Shown here piece after piece: positions 16,812 to 25,274 of a stretch of 64,000 nt of DNA; positions within the stretch are counted from its first letter, which is position 1; the number at the start of each line of letters is the position of its first letter. A program made the position numbers and the translations under genes. The stretch is from Natrinema soli. Lineage in GTDB: Archaea > Halobacteriota > Halobacteria > Halobacteriales > Natrialbaceae. The notes below the pieces were generated by a model, which worked only from the letters and a program-made list of their open reading frames with translations, did not search any database and had not been told where the DNA came from. The DNA is taken from contig NZ_JAQIVI010000413.1 in assembly GCF_028618695.1 (NCBI RefSeq), positions 1 to 64,000 of the forward strand, written 5' to 3'.

Positions 16812-17978
16812 TCAGTAGGACTTCGGCAGCCCCAGTTCTCGCTCGGCGATGAAGGTCTTCGCCAGCTCGTTGGAGACGGGGCCGATCTGGAAAAAGCGAG
16901 CATCCCGCCACAATCGATTGATATCGTACTCCTCGGTCACCGACCAGCCGCCAAACGTCTGCATTCCGTGGTTCGCCGCCTCGTATGCGGCGTTCGATGT
17001 CGCGACTTTTGCCGAATTCGCAGCGATCCCGACATCGCTGCCGTCGCGGTCGTAGATGTCAGCCGCCCGCAAGACCTGTAGCCATGCACCCGTGGAATTT
17101 ACCTTCGCCTCGGCGAGCGGGAGCTGAATGGCCTGGTTCTTTCCGATCGGTCGGTCGAACACTTCGCGTTCGGCGGCGTACTCCGACGCAAGTTTGATCG
17201 CGAGCTCGGCGGCGCCGGCGAGACCGGCCGAAAGGGTAATTCGCTCGACGTTCAGGAGATCGAGGACGTGGTACCAGCCGCGTCCGCGTTCGCCGATGAG
17301 GTGATCCGCAGCGACCTCGACATCGTCCAGGAAAAACTGTGTCGTCGTCTCCGTCCGTATCGCGACTTTGTCGATAGGCGTTATCGTCACGCCGTCCGCG
17401 TCGGTCGGAACCATGAACAGGGAAATTCCCCGGCTTGGGTTCGCTTCGTCCCTCGAGGCCGTCCTCGCGACGACGAGAACGTGATCCGCGATATCGGCAC
17501 CGGAGATGAAGACTTTCTCTCCGTTCAGTTCCCACCCGGAATCGGTTTCCGTCGCGCGTGTCTTCATCCGGAGCGCGTCGAACCCTGCGCCGGGTTCGGT
17601 GATCGCGAAGGCCGGAATCGACTCGCCCGTAACGATGTCCTCGAGGAACAACTCGCGCTGTCGCTCGTTCGTGTAGTTCGCGAGTACTTCCCCGACGAAC
17701 ATCGTCCGCGCGATCGGAAGGACCGGAACGAGGCCGGCGTTCGACTCCGCCATCTGCTTCAACATGATCGCGGCGTCCTGTAGGCTCGAGTCGGAGCCGC
17801 CGTCGGCTTCCGGGAGCGTCATACTCACCCACCCTGCCCGAGCGGCGTCCGTCCAGAACGACCACGGGAATTCGTGGTCGATGTCGTGGATCCGCCAGTA
17901 CTCGCGATCGTAGTCGCTCATCAGCTCGGCGACCGATCGCCGAATCAGTTGCTGCTCCTCGGAATACTCGAAGTCCAT
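16812..17978 (-). CDS. Acyl-CoA dehydrogenase
   Basis: A 388-residue acyl-CoA dehydrogenase. Seen: DFEYSEEQQLIRRSVAEL at the N-terminus, FAITEPGAGFDALRMKTRA (FAD/substrate loop), a C-terminal domain with REVFDRPIGKNQAIQLPLAE, and the end ELGLPKSY, close to LDLPRSY of the enzyme at 573. Where many family members have the catalytic Glu in EGT, it reads QIGPVSNE. The two genes therefore belong to one subfamily. It is transcribed convergently towards nothing (242 bases to the TRAP operon promoter), so it appears to be a single-gene unit. The substrate is unknown; the nearby TRAP transporter may import it. Confidence 0.92.
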   Translation of the reverse strand: MDFEYSEEQQLIRRSVAELMSDYDREYWRIHDIDHEFPWSFWTDAARAGWVSMTLPEADGGSDSSLQDAAIMLKQMAESNAGLVPVLPIARTMFVGEVLANYTNERQRELFLEDIVTGESIPAFAITEPGAGFDALRMKTRATETDSGWELNGEKVFISGADIADHVLVVARTASRDEANPSRGISLFMVPTDADGVTITPIDKVAIRTETTTQFFLDDVEVAADHLIGERGRGWYHVLDLLNVERITLSAGLAGAAELAIKLASEYAAEREVFDRPIGKNQAIQLPLAEAKVNSTGAWLQVLRAADIYDRDGSDVGIAANSAKVATSNAAYEAANHGMQTFGGWSVTEEYDINRLWRDARFFQIGPVSNELAKTFIAERELGLPKSY

Positions 17979-18437
17979 GGCTGTGTTTTCTCTACGACGC
18001 TATATCAAACCGCTAGCCCGTCTCCCGGATGCGGTTAAAACGGTCCATCCGCCCTGCCTGTGGGCAGTCCCGGAGCGCGGCTGGGAACTCGTCTACCGCT
18101 TCGTATTCTCGCCCATCCGTCTCGGTGAACTCCTCGAGGACTCCGGACAGGCTCGAGGTCAGCTTCGCTTCCGGAAATCCGCCAGCGGTCATCGGTCATG
18201 GTAACTCGGCTTCGGGTCATTTCCGGCTAACCGTGGTACCAATTCACATATCCAGATATAAGCGTTTCTCACGTAAGTTGACAGGTCGCGTTTCGACCGC
18301 CGATTCGAGCGCAGATGAGTTCCCCGTCGAACGATGCCTGCTCCTCATTCTCTTCCCCTCGTATTATTCCAGATACTCGTTTATAGTATTTATTGCAACA
18401 CTTATGGTCGTCGCTCGTGTCCGTTGAGCTATCCGCT
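17979..18437. other. Intergenic region between divergent acyl-CoA dehydrogenases
   Basis: No gene is supported here. The last 60 bases are AT-rich and contain TTTATAGTATTTAT at about 18380-18392, a likely promoter for the gene at 18438. A second TATA-like GATATAAGCG lies near 18254-18263. I see no repeat or RNA gene. Confidence 0.5.
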
Positions 18438-19727
18438 ATGATCGGGGAAGACACAGTCCTGACGGACGAGGAAGAGACGTATCTGGCCGACGCGATAACC
18501 ACCCTCGAGACCGAGGTGTTCGTCGACGGGCTCGGACACGACCACTTCCGGGCGCTCGACGAGAACGACGGCTCTCGCGAGGAGTGGCAGGAGTACGTCA
18601 GCCGAATGGGGGACGCCGGCTTCAACGCGATCTCGGTTCCCGAAGCGCACGGCGGTCCGGGCGGGACGATCATCGAGACGGTGCTGGCCGAACAGGCGAT
18701 CGGCTACTGCGGCAATATCGTCCACGCCTGCCAGACGTCGCTGACGCAACACGTCGGGCGCACGATGTACGAACACGGGAATCAACACATCAGGGAGGCC
18801 TATCTCGAGCCGATGGCCGCGGGCGACCTCGTCGTGGCGCAGGCCTACACGGAACCCCGGAGCGGGACCGATCTCGCCCATCTCGAGACCGACGCCGAGA
18901 AGGACGGGGACGAGTGGGTGATCAACGGCGAGAAGCGATTCATCGACTTCGCGCCCTACGCCGACTTCTACTTCACGCCCGTGCGTACGAGTGGTGACGA
19001 CGGCGACCGCGAGGGTGTCTCGATCATCGTGATCGATCGCGATACCGACGGTATCGAACTCCTTCAGGATCAGTCCGATTGGCACGGCTTCCGGGGAACC
19101 GGAGCGTCGTGGATGCGGTTCGACGACGTCCGCGTGCCCGAGGCAAACCTCGTCGGAAACGAGGGCGAGGCGTGGTCGTACATCACCGACGAGCTCAACC
19201 TCGAACACCTGACCGTCGCCCGCTACTGTCTCGGGGCGAGTCAGCAAGCACTCGAGATCGCCGCCAACTACACCGCCAACCGAGAGGTCAACGAACGGCC
19301 GGTCTCGCGGTACCAGGCCGTCAACCACAAGGTCGCCGAGATGGTGACGAAGCTCGACGGGGCGTACCTTCTCAACACCCGTGCAGCCCGGATTATGGAC
19401 GATCGCGGCGTCTCCGCCGGCCGGATGGAGAGCGCGATGGCGAAATGGCTCGGTAACGAACTGGCCCACGAAATCGCCGACACCTGTATCCAGATCATGG
19501 GCGGAATCGGGACGACCACGTCGTATCCGGTCGAGCAGACCCAGCGCGACGTCCGCGCTGGCAGGTTCATGGGCGGTGCGACCGAGGTCATGAAGAGCGT
19601 CGTCCAACACGACGCCTACAAACTGCTTCTGGACGAGGAGTTCGACGCCGAGCTCGTCGGCAACGAACGCGAGGGGCTCCCCTGGTTGAACGAAGACGAG
19701 CAGCCGGCACAGATCGCGGACGAGTAG
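18438..19727 (+). CDS. Acyl-CoA dehydrogenase
   Basis: A 429-residue acyl-CoA dehydrogenase, somewhat longer than usual. Seen: the N-domain with VPEAHGGPGGTIIETVL, the loop YTEPRSGTDLAHLETDAEKD, INGEKRFIDFAPYADFY, and the helical C-domain with MGGIGTTTSYPVEQTQRDVRAGRFMGGATEVMKSVV. The canonical catalytic Glu position (EGT) is Gly here (GGAT), so the base may be elsewhere, as in isovaleryl-type enzymes. The ATG at 18438 is preferred; a GTG at 18417 is an in-frame alternative. About 30 acidic residues at the C-terminus follow the family domain. It converges with the SDR/citryl-lyase genes. Confidence 0.88.
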   Translation: MIGEDTVLTDEEETYLADAITTLETEVFVDGLGHDHFRALDENDGSREEWQEYVSRMGDAGFNAISVPEAHGGPGGTIIETVLAEQAIGYCGNIVHACQTSLTQHVGRTMYEHGNQHIREAYLEPMAAGDLVVAQAYTEPRSGTDLAHLETDAEKDGDEWVINGEKRFIDFAPYADFYFTPVRTSGDDGDREGVSIIVIDRDTDGIELLQDQSDWHGFRGTGASWMRFDDVRVPEANLVGNEGEAWSYITDELNLEHLTVARYCLGASQQALEIAANYTANREVNERPVSRYQAVNHKVAEMVTKLDGAYLLNTRAARIMDDRGVSAGRMESAMAKWLGNELAHEIADTCIQIMGGIGTTTSYPVEQTQRDVRAGRFMGGATEVMKSVVQHDAYKLLLDEEFDAELVGNEREGLPWLNEDEQPAQIADE

Positions 19728-19844
19728 CAGCGATCGATCACACCGCAGCCGAATCGCAACGATCGATCGCATCGCTCGCACGGGGAAGCCGTGGGCTGTC
19801 AAACGTGACGCCGAAGCGCCGACTCATCGAGTCACACTGTCCTG

Positions 19845-20759
19845 TCACTCGACGATCTCGTTCAACAGGCCACCGGGTTCGGTCTTCGACCGCGGCGCTC
19901 CCTCGAGCAGGTCGTCAAACTCGGCCGCGAGGGCGGACGGACTCCAGCCCCGTTCGGTCGTCAGTGATCGATCCAGTTCGGGATCGGTGACGGTGAAGAC
20001 GGTATCGCCGCCGATCGCGAACGTCCACCCGGTGACATCGGTCGCGTCGTCGGACAGCAACACGATGGGCAACGCGACCACCTTTTCGGGGCCCAGTTCG
20101 TCTCGCGGCAGTCGCTCGAGAACGTCGTCCGGAACGTTCGCATCGAGCATTCTGGTGATCGCTGCCGGCATCATCGCGTTGACGCGGACGTTGTACTGAT
20201 GGAGTTCGCGGGCGGCCGTTCGAGTGAGCCCGAGCACGCCCGCCTTCGCCGCGGAGTAGTTGAGCTGTGCGGGACTCCCTCTGGACGACGCCGACGACAC
20301 CGAAACGAACGAGCGTTGGGTCTCGAGGCCCTCGGAATTGCTGCGCTGGCGCCAGTGACTTCCCAGATGGTGAATGAGGTTGAAGTGACCGGTAAGGTGG
20401 ACATCCGTCACCGCGCTCCAGTCTTCCGGGTCCATATTGAACAGCATGTCATCCCGAAGGAAGCCGGCGTAGTTGACCGCGCCGTCGATGCGACCGTACG
20501 CCGCGACCGTTTCCTCGACGAGCGAGCCGACGTACTCGTAGTCCGTGATGTCTCCAAAACTCGCCGTCGCCTCGCCGCCGTCCTCGGTGATTTCGTCGAC
20601 GACGTCGCGAAGCGGTTCCTCGTTCGCCCCCTCGCCGTGGGGCTCCGAACCGAGGTCGCTGACGACGACGCTCGCTCCCAGCTCGGCCATCTGAACCGCC
20701 GTTTCGCGCCCGAGGCCGCTGGCACCGCCGGTAACGATGACCACCTTGCCGTCGATCAT
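19845..20759 (-). CDS. SDR-family oxidoreductase (peroxisomal HSD17B4-like)
   Basis: A 304-residue short-chain dehydrogenase. Seen: VIVTGGASGLGRETA, the acidic cofactor-selecting position VVVSDLGSE (NAD preference likely), NYAGFLRDDMLFNMDPEDW, and the catalytic pair in LNYSAAKAGVLGLTRTAAREL. It has the inserted loop (EPHGEGANEEPLRDVVDEI) typical of multifunctional-enzyme 3-hydroxyacyl-CoA dehydrogenases, so it probably oxidises a 3-hydroxyacyl-CoA. The ATG overlaps the stop of the upstream lyase gene in the sequence TGATG, which indicates translational coupling. A GTG one codon earlier is an alternative start. Confidence 0.87.
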   Translation of the reverse strand: MIDGKVVIVTGGASGLGRETAVQMAELGASVVVSDLGSEPHGEGANEEPLRDVVDEITEDGGEATASFGDITDYEYVGSLVEETVAAYGRIDGAVNYAGFLRDDMLFNMDPEDWSAVTDVHLTGHFNLIHHLGSHWRQRSNSEGLETQRSFVSVSSASSRGSPAQLNYSAAKAGVLGLTRTAARELHQYNVRVNAMMPAAITRMLDANVPDDVLERLPRDELGPEKVVALPIVLLSDDATDVTGWTFAIGGDTVFTVTDPELDRSLTTERGWSPSALAAEFDDLLEGAPRSKTEPGGLLNEIVE

Positions 20760-21520
20760 CACGGCTCACCCCGGTAGTCGACGTTCTCCTCGACGACGTC
20801 CCAGATGCCGCGGGCCATCGGCTCACGGGCCTCCTCGTTGAGGTGGCCCACGAGTCCCGCCGAACGAGAGACCAGCGCGATTCCGCGAGCGACGAGCGGA
20901 TCGAGACCGAGTTCGGACACTCCGACGCCGATCGCTCCCGTCGCATTGATCAGCGGACGGGACCCGAACTGCTCTTCGGCCGCGTCCTGAACGTCGTGGA
21001 TAAACTCGAGGTATGGACCGTCCATCCCTTCGGCCTCGAGGATGTCGAAGATTCGCTCGGTCCGCGGGTCGGTCGGGTCGTGTTCGGGGTGTCCGAATCC
21101 CGGCAAGCGATCGTGCGCGGCGACGATATCGCGTGCAACGGCATCGCTCGGCTCGCCGTCGTCGATCCGCGAGACGCCGTCCTGAACCATTTCCGCGACG
21201 TCCTGCATCGATCCGAGGAACGTCTTTCCCGCGCCGAGCAGACCGCTCGCGACCGCACCCTGTACCGCCTCCGGCGCGGAGTCGTACGTGAGCCGCGCCG
21301 CGATCACGCTCGGAGTGATTCCGTGTTCGACGACCGTGACCAGGAGCGTGTTGAACACTCGAGACTCCGAGTCGGTCGGCATCTCGCCCGTCAGCTGGAA
21401 GTAGAAGAACTCGCCGAAATCGAGGGTTCCCATCAGCTCCTCCGTGAGATCCGCCCCTCTGACGGTGATACGCTGCTCGTCCGACGTCGCTATCGATGTT
21501 TGCAAGGGTTTCTCACCCAT
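20759..21520 (-). CDS. Citryl-CoA lyase-like protein (citrate synthase superfamily)
   Basis: A 253-residue protein covering the citrate-synthase core, shorter than citrate synthase (about 380) and near the length of stand-alone citryl-CoA lyases. Seen: EDLTEELMG-like N-terminus (GADLTEELMGTLDFGEFFY), GLLGAGKTFLGSMQDVAEM, LPGFGHPEHDPTDPR with the substrate-binding His, and VSRSAGLVGHLNEEAREPM. Such proteins cleave a citryl- or similar 3-hydroxy-3-carboxyl-CoA to acetyl-CoA and an oxo-acid. It is translationally coupled to the SDR behind it. With the acyl-CoA synthetase upstream, a module activating, oxidising and cleaving a branched acid is plausible. The actual substrate need not be citrate. 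Confidence 0.82.
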   Translation of the reverse strand: MGEKPLQTSIATSDEQRITVRGADLTEELMGTLDFGEFFYFQLTGEMPTDSESRVFNTLLVTVVEHGITPSVIAARLTYDSAPEAVQGAVASGLLGAGKTFLGSMQDVAEMVQDGVSRIDDGEPSDAVARDIVAAHDRLPGFGHPEHDPTDPRTERIFDILEAEGMDGPYLEFIHDVQDAAEEQFGSRPLINATGAIGVGVSELGLDPLVARGIALVSRSAGLVGHLNEEAREPMARGIWDVVEENVDYRGEP

Positions 21521-21551
21521 GCGAAGAGCGTCTCCGAACTGCGGCTTATAT

Positions 21552-21867
21552 CTACTCCCCGCGGAACTCCGGGTCGCGGTCCTCGAAGAACGCGTCGACG
21601 CCTTCGCGGTGGTCTCGAGGCGACTGGAGTATGACGTTCCGTTCGTGACAGCCTTTCATCCGACCGATGTCGCCGCCTGCACAGAACGCACTGCCGGCGC
21701 CCGACAACACGACGCAGTGGACGTCAGGATCGCGCTCGACCAGTTTCGAGGACGTCCGACAGACGCTCGACCAGGGCGTCGTTCAGCGCGTTGTACTTGT
21801 CCGGGCGGTTCAACTCGACGCGTGCCGGACCGCTGGTCACGTTCAGAAGAACGGGTTCGTCAGTCAT
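21552..21867 (-). pseudogene. Decayed enoyl-CoA hydratase (frameshift plus internal deletion)
   Basis: The reading starts with a good crotonase N-terminus (MTDEPVLLNVTS, then VELNRPDKYNALNDALVERL) and ends in a premature stop after 46 codons. The next frame resumes as RDPDVHCVVLSGAGSAFCAGG, with the oxyanion-hole motif, then after CHERNVILQSPRDHREGV jumps to a normal crotonase tail (DAFFEDRDPEFRGE). About 150 residues of the middle, including both catalytic glutamates, are missing. So both a frameshift (near 21745) and an internal deletion have occurred. The start overlaps the acyl-CoA synthetase stop in ATGA, so the intact ancestor was part of the same operon. Confidence 0.85.
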
Positions 21868-23558
21868 TGCGCCTCGCCGCCGTCTCGGAGCCGGTTTCGT
21901 TTTATCTTGCCGGTTATCGTCTTCGGCAGGTCGTCGACGAACTCGATCTCGCGGGGATACTGGAAGCGGGCCAGATTCGATTTAACGTGTTCCTGAAGCT
22001 CTTCGACCAGGTCGCCGGACGGTCGGACGCCCGCCGCCGGCTCGAGGACGGCTTTGACGATGTTCGTCCGCTCGGCGTCGGGAACGCCGACGACCGCCGC
22101 CTCCTTTACCGCCGGATGGGCGTTCAGGCTGGATTCGACTTCCGCCGGACTGATCCGATAGCCGGAACTGATGATCATGTCGTCCCTCCGGCCGAGGTAC
22201 CAGACGTAACCGTCGTCGTCGATTCTCGCCGAATCGCCGGTCCGATGCCACCGGCCCTCTCTGACGGCCTCCGTCTCCGCCGGTCTGTCGAAGTATTCGA
22301 GAGACATGGTCGGGTTGTCGTCCGTCGCGACCGCCAGTTCGCCCGCCTCGCCCGCGGGGAGTTCGTTCCCGTCGTCGTCGAGGATCGTCACCTCGCAGCC
22401 CGGCAGCGGCTTGCCGAGCGCGCCGAGCTTCTCCGCTCGCTCGTCGCCGAGGGGCGGATATCCGACGCTGTAACACTCGGTCTGCCCGTAGCCGAGCGTC
22501 CCGAACGCGTCGAAGCGCTCCTCGGCCCACTCGAGCATATCGGGCGTGACGCGCTCTCCGCCCGCCGAAACGACGCGAAGGGAGAGATCGTACGAATCGA
22601 TGGTCTCGCGGGGCAGATCCATCATCTGCCGGAGGGCCGTCGGCGCAGTGACGAAGATCGTCACGCCGTAGGCCTCGAGTAACGCCAGCGCCCGCTCCGG
22701 ATCGAACTTGCCGTCGTACTTCACGATGGGCATCCCGAGCGTCCACGCCTCGAGCAGGTTCGCGAAGCCGCCCGCCCAGGCGAGGTCTCCCGAGTGCCAG
22801 AGGAGATCGGTCTCGTGGAAGTCGCGCATGTACTGGCCGACGTACCGGTGTCCCAGGGCGTACCGGTGGGCGTGGAGGACGCCTTTCGGATCGCCGGTCG
22901 TTCCGGACGTGTAGAACAGCTGCGCCGGATCGGCCGGCGACGTCTCGACGGGATCGAACGAACTCGAGCGATCGGCGAGCAGCTCCGCGAACGGAATCGG
23001 CCGGTCGTCGAGAGCGGGTCCGGTATCGGTCTCTGATCCATCGTCGGAAGCGACTCCGTGCCCGTCGTCGCCCCGAACGACGACGACATCGAGCGACTCG
23101 GGAGCGTCTATTTCCGCGAGTTTCTCGAGGCCGCACTCGTCGGTGACGATGAGTTCGGGTGATGCGTCCCGCAGGCGATCCGCGATCCCGTCGGGCGCGA
23201 ACAGGTGATACAGCGGCATGTTGATCGCACCGAGCTTGTGACCGGCCAGCGTCACGATCAGGGATTCGGGAAGCGTCGGGAGGAAGATCGCGACGATATC
23301 CTCGCGGTCGATCCCGCGGTCGCGAAACGCGTTCGCGCACCGATTCGATAGCCGAGAGAGTTCGTGGAACGTGTATGACTCCGCATCGCCAGCGGCGTTC
23401 TCCCAGTAGAGAGCCACGGCGGACCGATCGGTCGCCCACCGATCGCAGACGGCCTCCGCCATGTTGTACGTCTCCGGAATCTCCCACTCGAACGACTCGT
23501 AGACGGCGTCGTAGCGACCCGGTTCCAGCTGTCGGAGATCGGACGCGTTCCCGGTCAT
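21864..23558 (-). CDS. AMP-forming acyl-CoA synthetase
   Basis: A 564-residue ANL-superfamily adenylate-forming enzyme that would activate a carboxylic acid with ATP and CoA. Seen: the P-loop-like motif LFYTSGTTGDPKGVLHAHR, the A5 region FGTLGYGQTECYSVGYPPLG, the hinge/A8 motif YLGRRDDMIISSGYRISPAEVE, and the catalytic Lys in the A10 motif PKTITGKIKRNRLR. Overall it resembles acetyl/medium-chain synthetases. The ATG sits in TAATG, overlapping the stop of a 34-codon frame that appears to be first in the transcript. The crotonase remnant overlaps its stop. The acid is unknown. Confidence 0.92.
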   Translation of the reverse strand: MTGNASDLRQLEPGRYDAVYESFEWEIPETYNMAEAVCDRWATDRSAVALYWENAAGDAESYTFHELSRLSNRCANAFRDRGIDREDIVAIFLPTLPESLIVTLAGHKLGAINMPLYHLFAPDGIADRLRDASPELIVTDECGLEKLAEIDAPESLDVVVVRGDDGHGVASDDGSETDTGPALDDRPIPFAELLADRSSSFDPVETSPADPAQLFYTSGTTGDPKGVLHAHRYALGHRYVGQYMRDFHETDLLWHSGDLAWAGGFANLLEAWTLGMPIVKYDGKFDPERALALLEAYGVTIFVTAPTALRQMMDLPRETIDSYDLSLRVVSAGGERVTPDMLEWAEERFDAFGTLGYGQTECYSVGYPPLGDERAEKLGALGKPLPGCEVTILDDDGNELPAGEAGELAVATDDNPTMSLEYFDRPAETEAVREGRWHRTGDSARIDDDGYVWYLGRRDDMIISSGYRISPAEVESSLNAHPAVKEAAVVGVPDAERTNIVKAVLEPAAGVRPSGDLVEELQEHVKSNLARFQYPREIEFVDDLPKTITGKIKRNRLRDGGEAQ

Positions 23559-23662
23559 TAGGGGCCCACCTCCGACGCGATCGTCTCGAGTCGAATCTCG
23601 GTGAACCCACCCGGGGGCGTCTCCAGCAGTTGTCTCTCCTCGACAGGGTCGAACGGGATCAT
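23558..23662 (-). CDS. Small leaderless open frame (34 aa) coupled to the acyl-CoA synthetase
   Basis: The frame begins MIPFDPVEERQLLETPPGG and ends ASEVGP, with its TAA overlapping the synthetase ATG in TAATG. A TATA box (reverse-strand TTTTATG, 23688-23694) lies about 28 bases before the ATG, so the transcript probably starts exactly at this codon. The acidic composition and codon use fit haloarchaeal coding sequence. It might be a small protein, a regulatory leader peptide or the remnant of a lost gene; I recognise no family. Confidence 0.5.
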   Translation of the reverse strand: MIPFDPVEERQLLETPPGGFTEIRLETIASEVGP

Positions 23663-23687
23663 CGTGGTACCATTTCACACAACAGCG

Positions 23688-23694
23688 CATAAAA
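23688..23694 (-). promoter_or_regulatory. TATA box for the small frame / acyl-CoA synthetase operon
   Basis: Reverse-strand TTTTATG, centred about 28 bases before the ATG at 23662. The spacing decides that the first translated codon is the small frame and not the synthetase itself. Confidence 0.5.
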
Positions 23695-23860
23695 CTAGGT
23701 CTCAGCCGGGTCCGAACACCGCTTATTGAGGAAGACCGCCGGTTTCGTCGGTGACCGCTCGTCGGTGATGTCCGATCGGTACTGTCGCATCGGTGCGGCC
23801 GCTGACGGAGAGCGGACCGCGCTCGCTCGCCGTTTCGTCGCGGACTTTGTGCCGGAGCGA

Positions 23861-25036
23861 TTACTCGATAATGCCGTTGATTCGGAGGGTTTCGATCCGT
23901 TCGTCGGAATACGCGAACTGCTCGAGCACTTCCGTCGTGTGCTCACCCTTCGTCGGCGGTGGGCTGCTGTATCCGGGCCGTTCGCCGTCGGACTCGAACG
24001 TGAACGGGAGGGCCGCGATGTCGACCGGTTCGTCCACTTCCGGGTTGTACGATTCGGTGAGCATGGATCGCGCCTCGAGATGCGACAGTTCGACGACCTC
24101 GTCGATCGATCGCACCGCGGCCGCGGGAACGCGCGCCTCTAACAGGAGCTGCTCGAGTTCCTCGGCGGTGTACGAGGCGAACGCCTCGTGTAGCTCCTCC
24201 CGCAACGTCGGACGGTGTTCGATCCGATCGTCCATCGTTTGATACTCGGCTCTGTCGAGCAGATCGGACCGATTCACGGCCTTACAGAGCCGTTCGAACA
24301 TGGTCTGGGTCATCGTAATCAGATACACGTATCCGTCCGATGCCTCGAAGAGCCCGTTGGGTGCGCTTCCGATTCCCAGCTCGCCGTTTCGTTCCGGGAC
24401 TTCACCCGTCGTGTCGTAGTTGGCGATCCAGTAGGACATCCAGGAGATTCCGACGTCGAACAGCGAGACGTCGATGTGATCACCCTCGCCCGTCTTATCT
24501 CGCTCGCGGATCGCGGCCATGACCGCGAAGGCGGCGTTGGTCCCGGTGCCGCAGTCGATCAGGCTCGAGCGGATTCGGACGGGCGGTTGGTCCGGGTAGC
24601 CCGTCGTCGCCATCAGACCCGACATCGCCTGAATACACGGATCGTATCCCGGAAAGCTGCGGTTCGGTCCCGTCTGTCCGTACCCCGACAACGAGCAGTA
24701 GACGATGTCCGGATTGTCCGCGGAGATGGAGTCGTAGTCCAGGCCGTACTCGTCCAGGACGCCCGGACGGAAGCTCTCGATCAACACGTCGGCTTTCGCG
24801 GCGAGGTCCGTGAGGAGCTCCTGTCCCTCGTCGGTCTTCAGATCGACGCAGATGCTCTTCTTCCCGTTATTGTACGCGGAAAAGAGGCTCCCTTTCATCA
24901 GGGGCCGAAAGGCATCTCCGCTCGGCGGCTCGACCTTGATCACTTCCGCACCCATCTCACCGAGCATCTGCGTGCAAACCGGCCCGGCGATCGATTGAGT
25001 GAAATCTATCACATTTATGTCTCCTAACGGTTGCAT
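23861..25036 (-). CDS. Class III (CaiB/BaiF) acyl-CoA transferase
   Basis: A 391-residue family III CoA-transferase, clearly paralogous to the one at 12017. Seen: MQPLGDINVIDFTQSIAGPV, MGAEVIKVEPPSGDAFRPL, NNGKKSICVDLK, CSLSGYGQTGPNRSFPGYD, and Asp161 in SLIDCGTGTNAAF as the likely nucleophile. The start is the ATG at 25036, matching its paralogue; the longer open frame upstream is arginine-rich and non-family. A TATA-like ATATACTCATC region (reverse strand) lies about 20-30 bases upstream. It is divergent from the TPP enzyme at 25275 across 238 bases. Confidence 0.9.
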   Translation of the reverse strand: MQPLGDINVIDFTQSIAGPVCTQMLGEMGAEVIKVEPPSGDAFRPLMKGSLFSAYNNGKKSICVDLKTDEGQELLTDLAAKADVLIESFRPGVLDEYGLDYDSISADNPDIVYCSLSGYGQTGPNRSFPGYDPCIQAMSGLMATTGYPDQPPVRIRSSLIDCGTGTNAAFAVMAAIRERDKTGEGDHIDVSLFDVGISWMSYWIANYDTTGEVPERNGELGIGSAPNGLFEASDGYVYLITMTQTMFERLCKAVNRSDLLDRAEYQTMDDRIEHRPTLREELHEAFASYTAEELEQLLLEARVPAAAVRSIDEVVELSHLEARSMLTESYNPEVDEPVDIAALPFTFESDGERPGYSSPPPTKGEHTTEVLEQFAYSDERIETLRINGIIE

Positions 25037-25274
25037 GCGAAGTAGTCGCATAGATGAGTATATAAACATTCGGTCGCGGACGCTTCGTCGCGTTCGTCCC
25101 GGCGGGCTCGTCGTCCGCGTTCGTACTGCGGGCCGGTAATTCACGCGTCACTGACGGCTGCTCCCACGCTCGAGCACACCGGCGACGCGACGACTGTCAT
25201 CCCGGTCGAGTCGGGACGGACCGCGTTCACCGGTACTACGATAACGGTGGGAACCTAGTATCGAGGAGAAGACT

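Noticed and set aside
18429..19802. 457-codon reverse frame opposite the acyl-CoA dehydrogenase
   Set aside because: No domain signature, while the opposite strand has all dehydrogenase motifs.
21982..23610. 542-codon reverse frame in another phase of the acyl-CoA synthetase
   Set aside because: Arg-rich nonsense; the synthetase motifs are all in the other phase.
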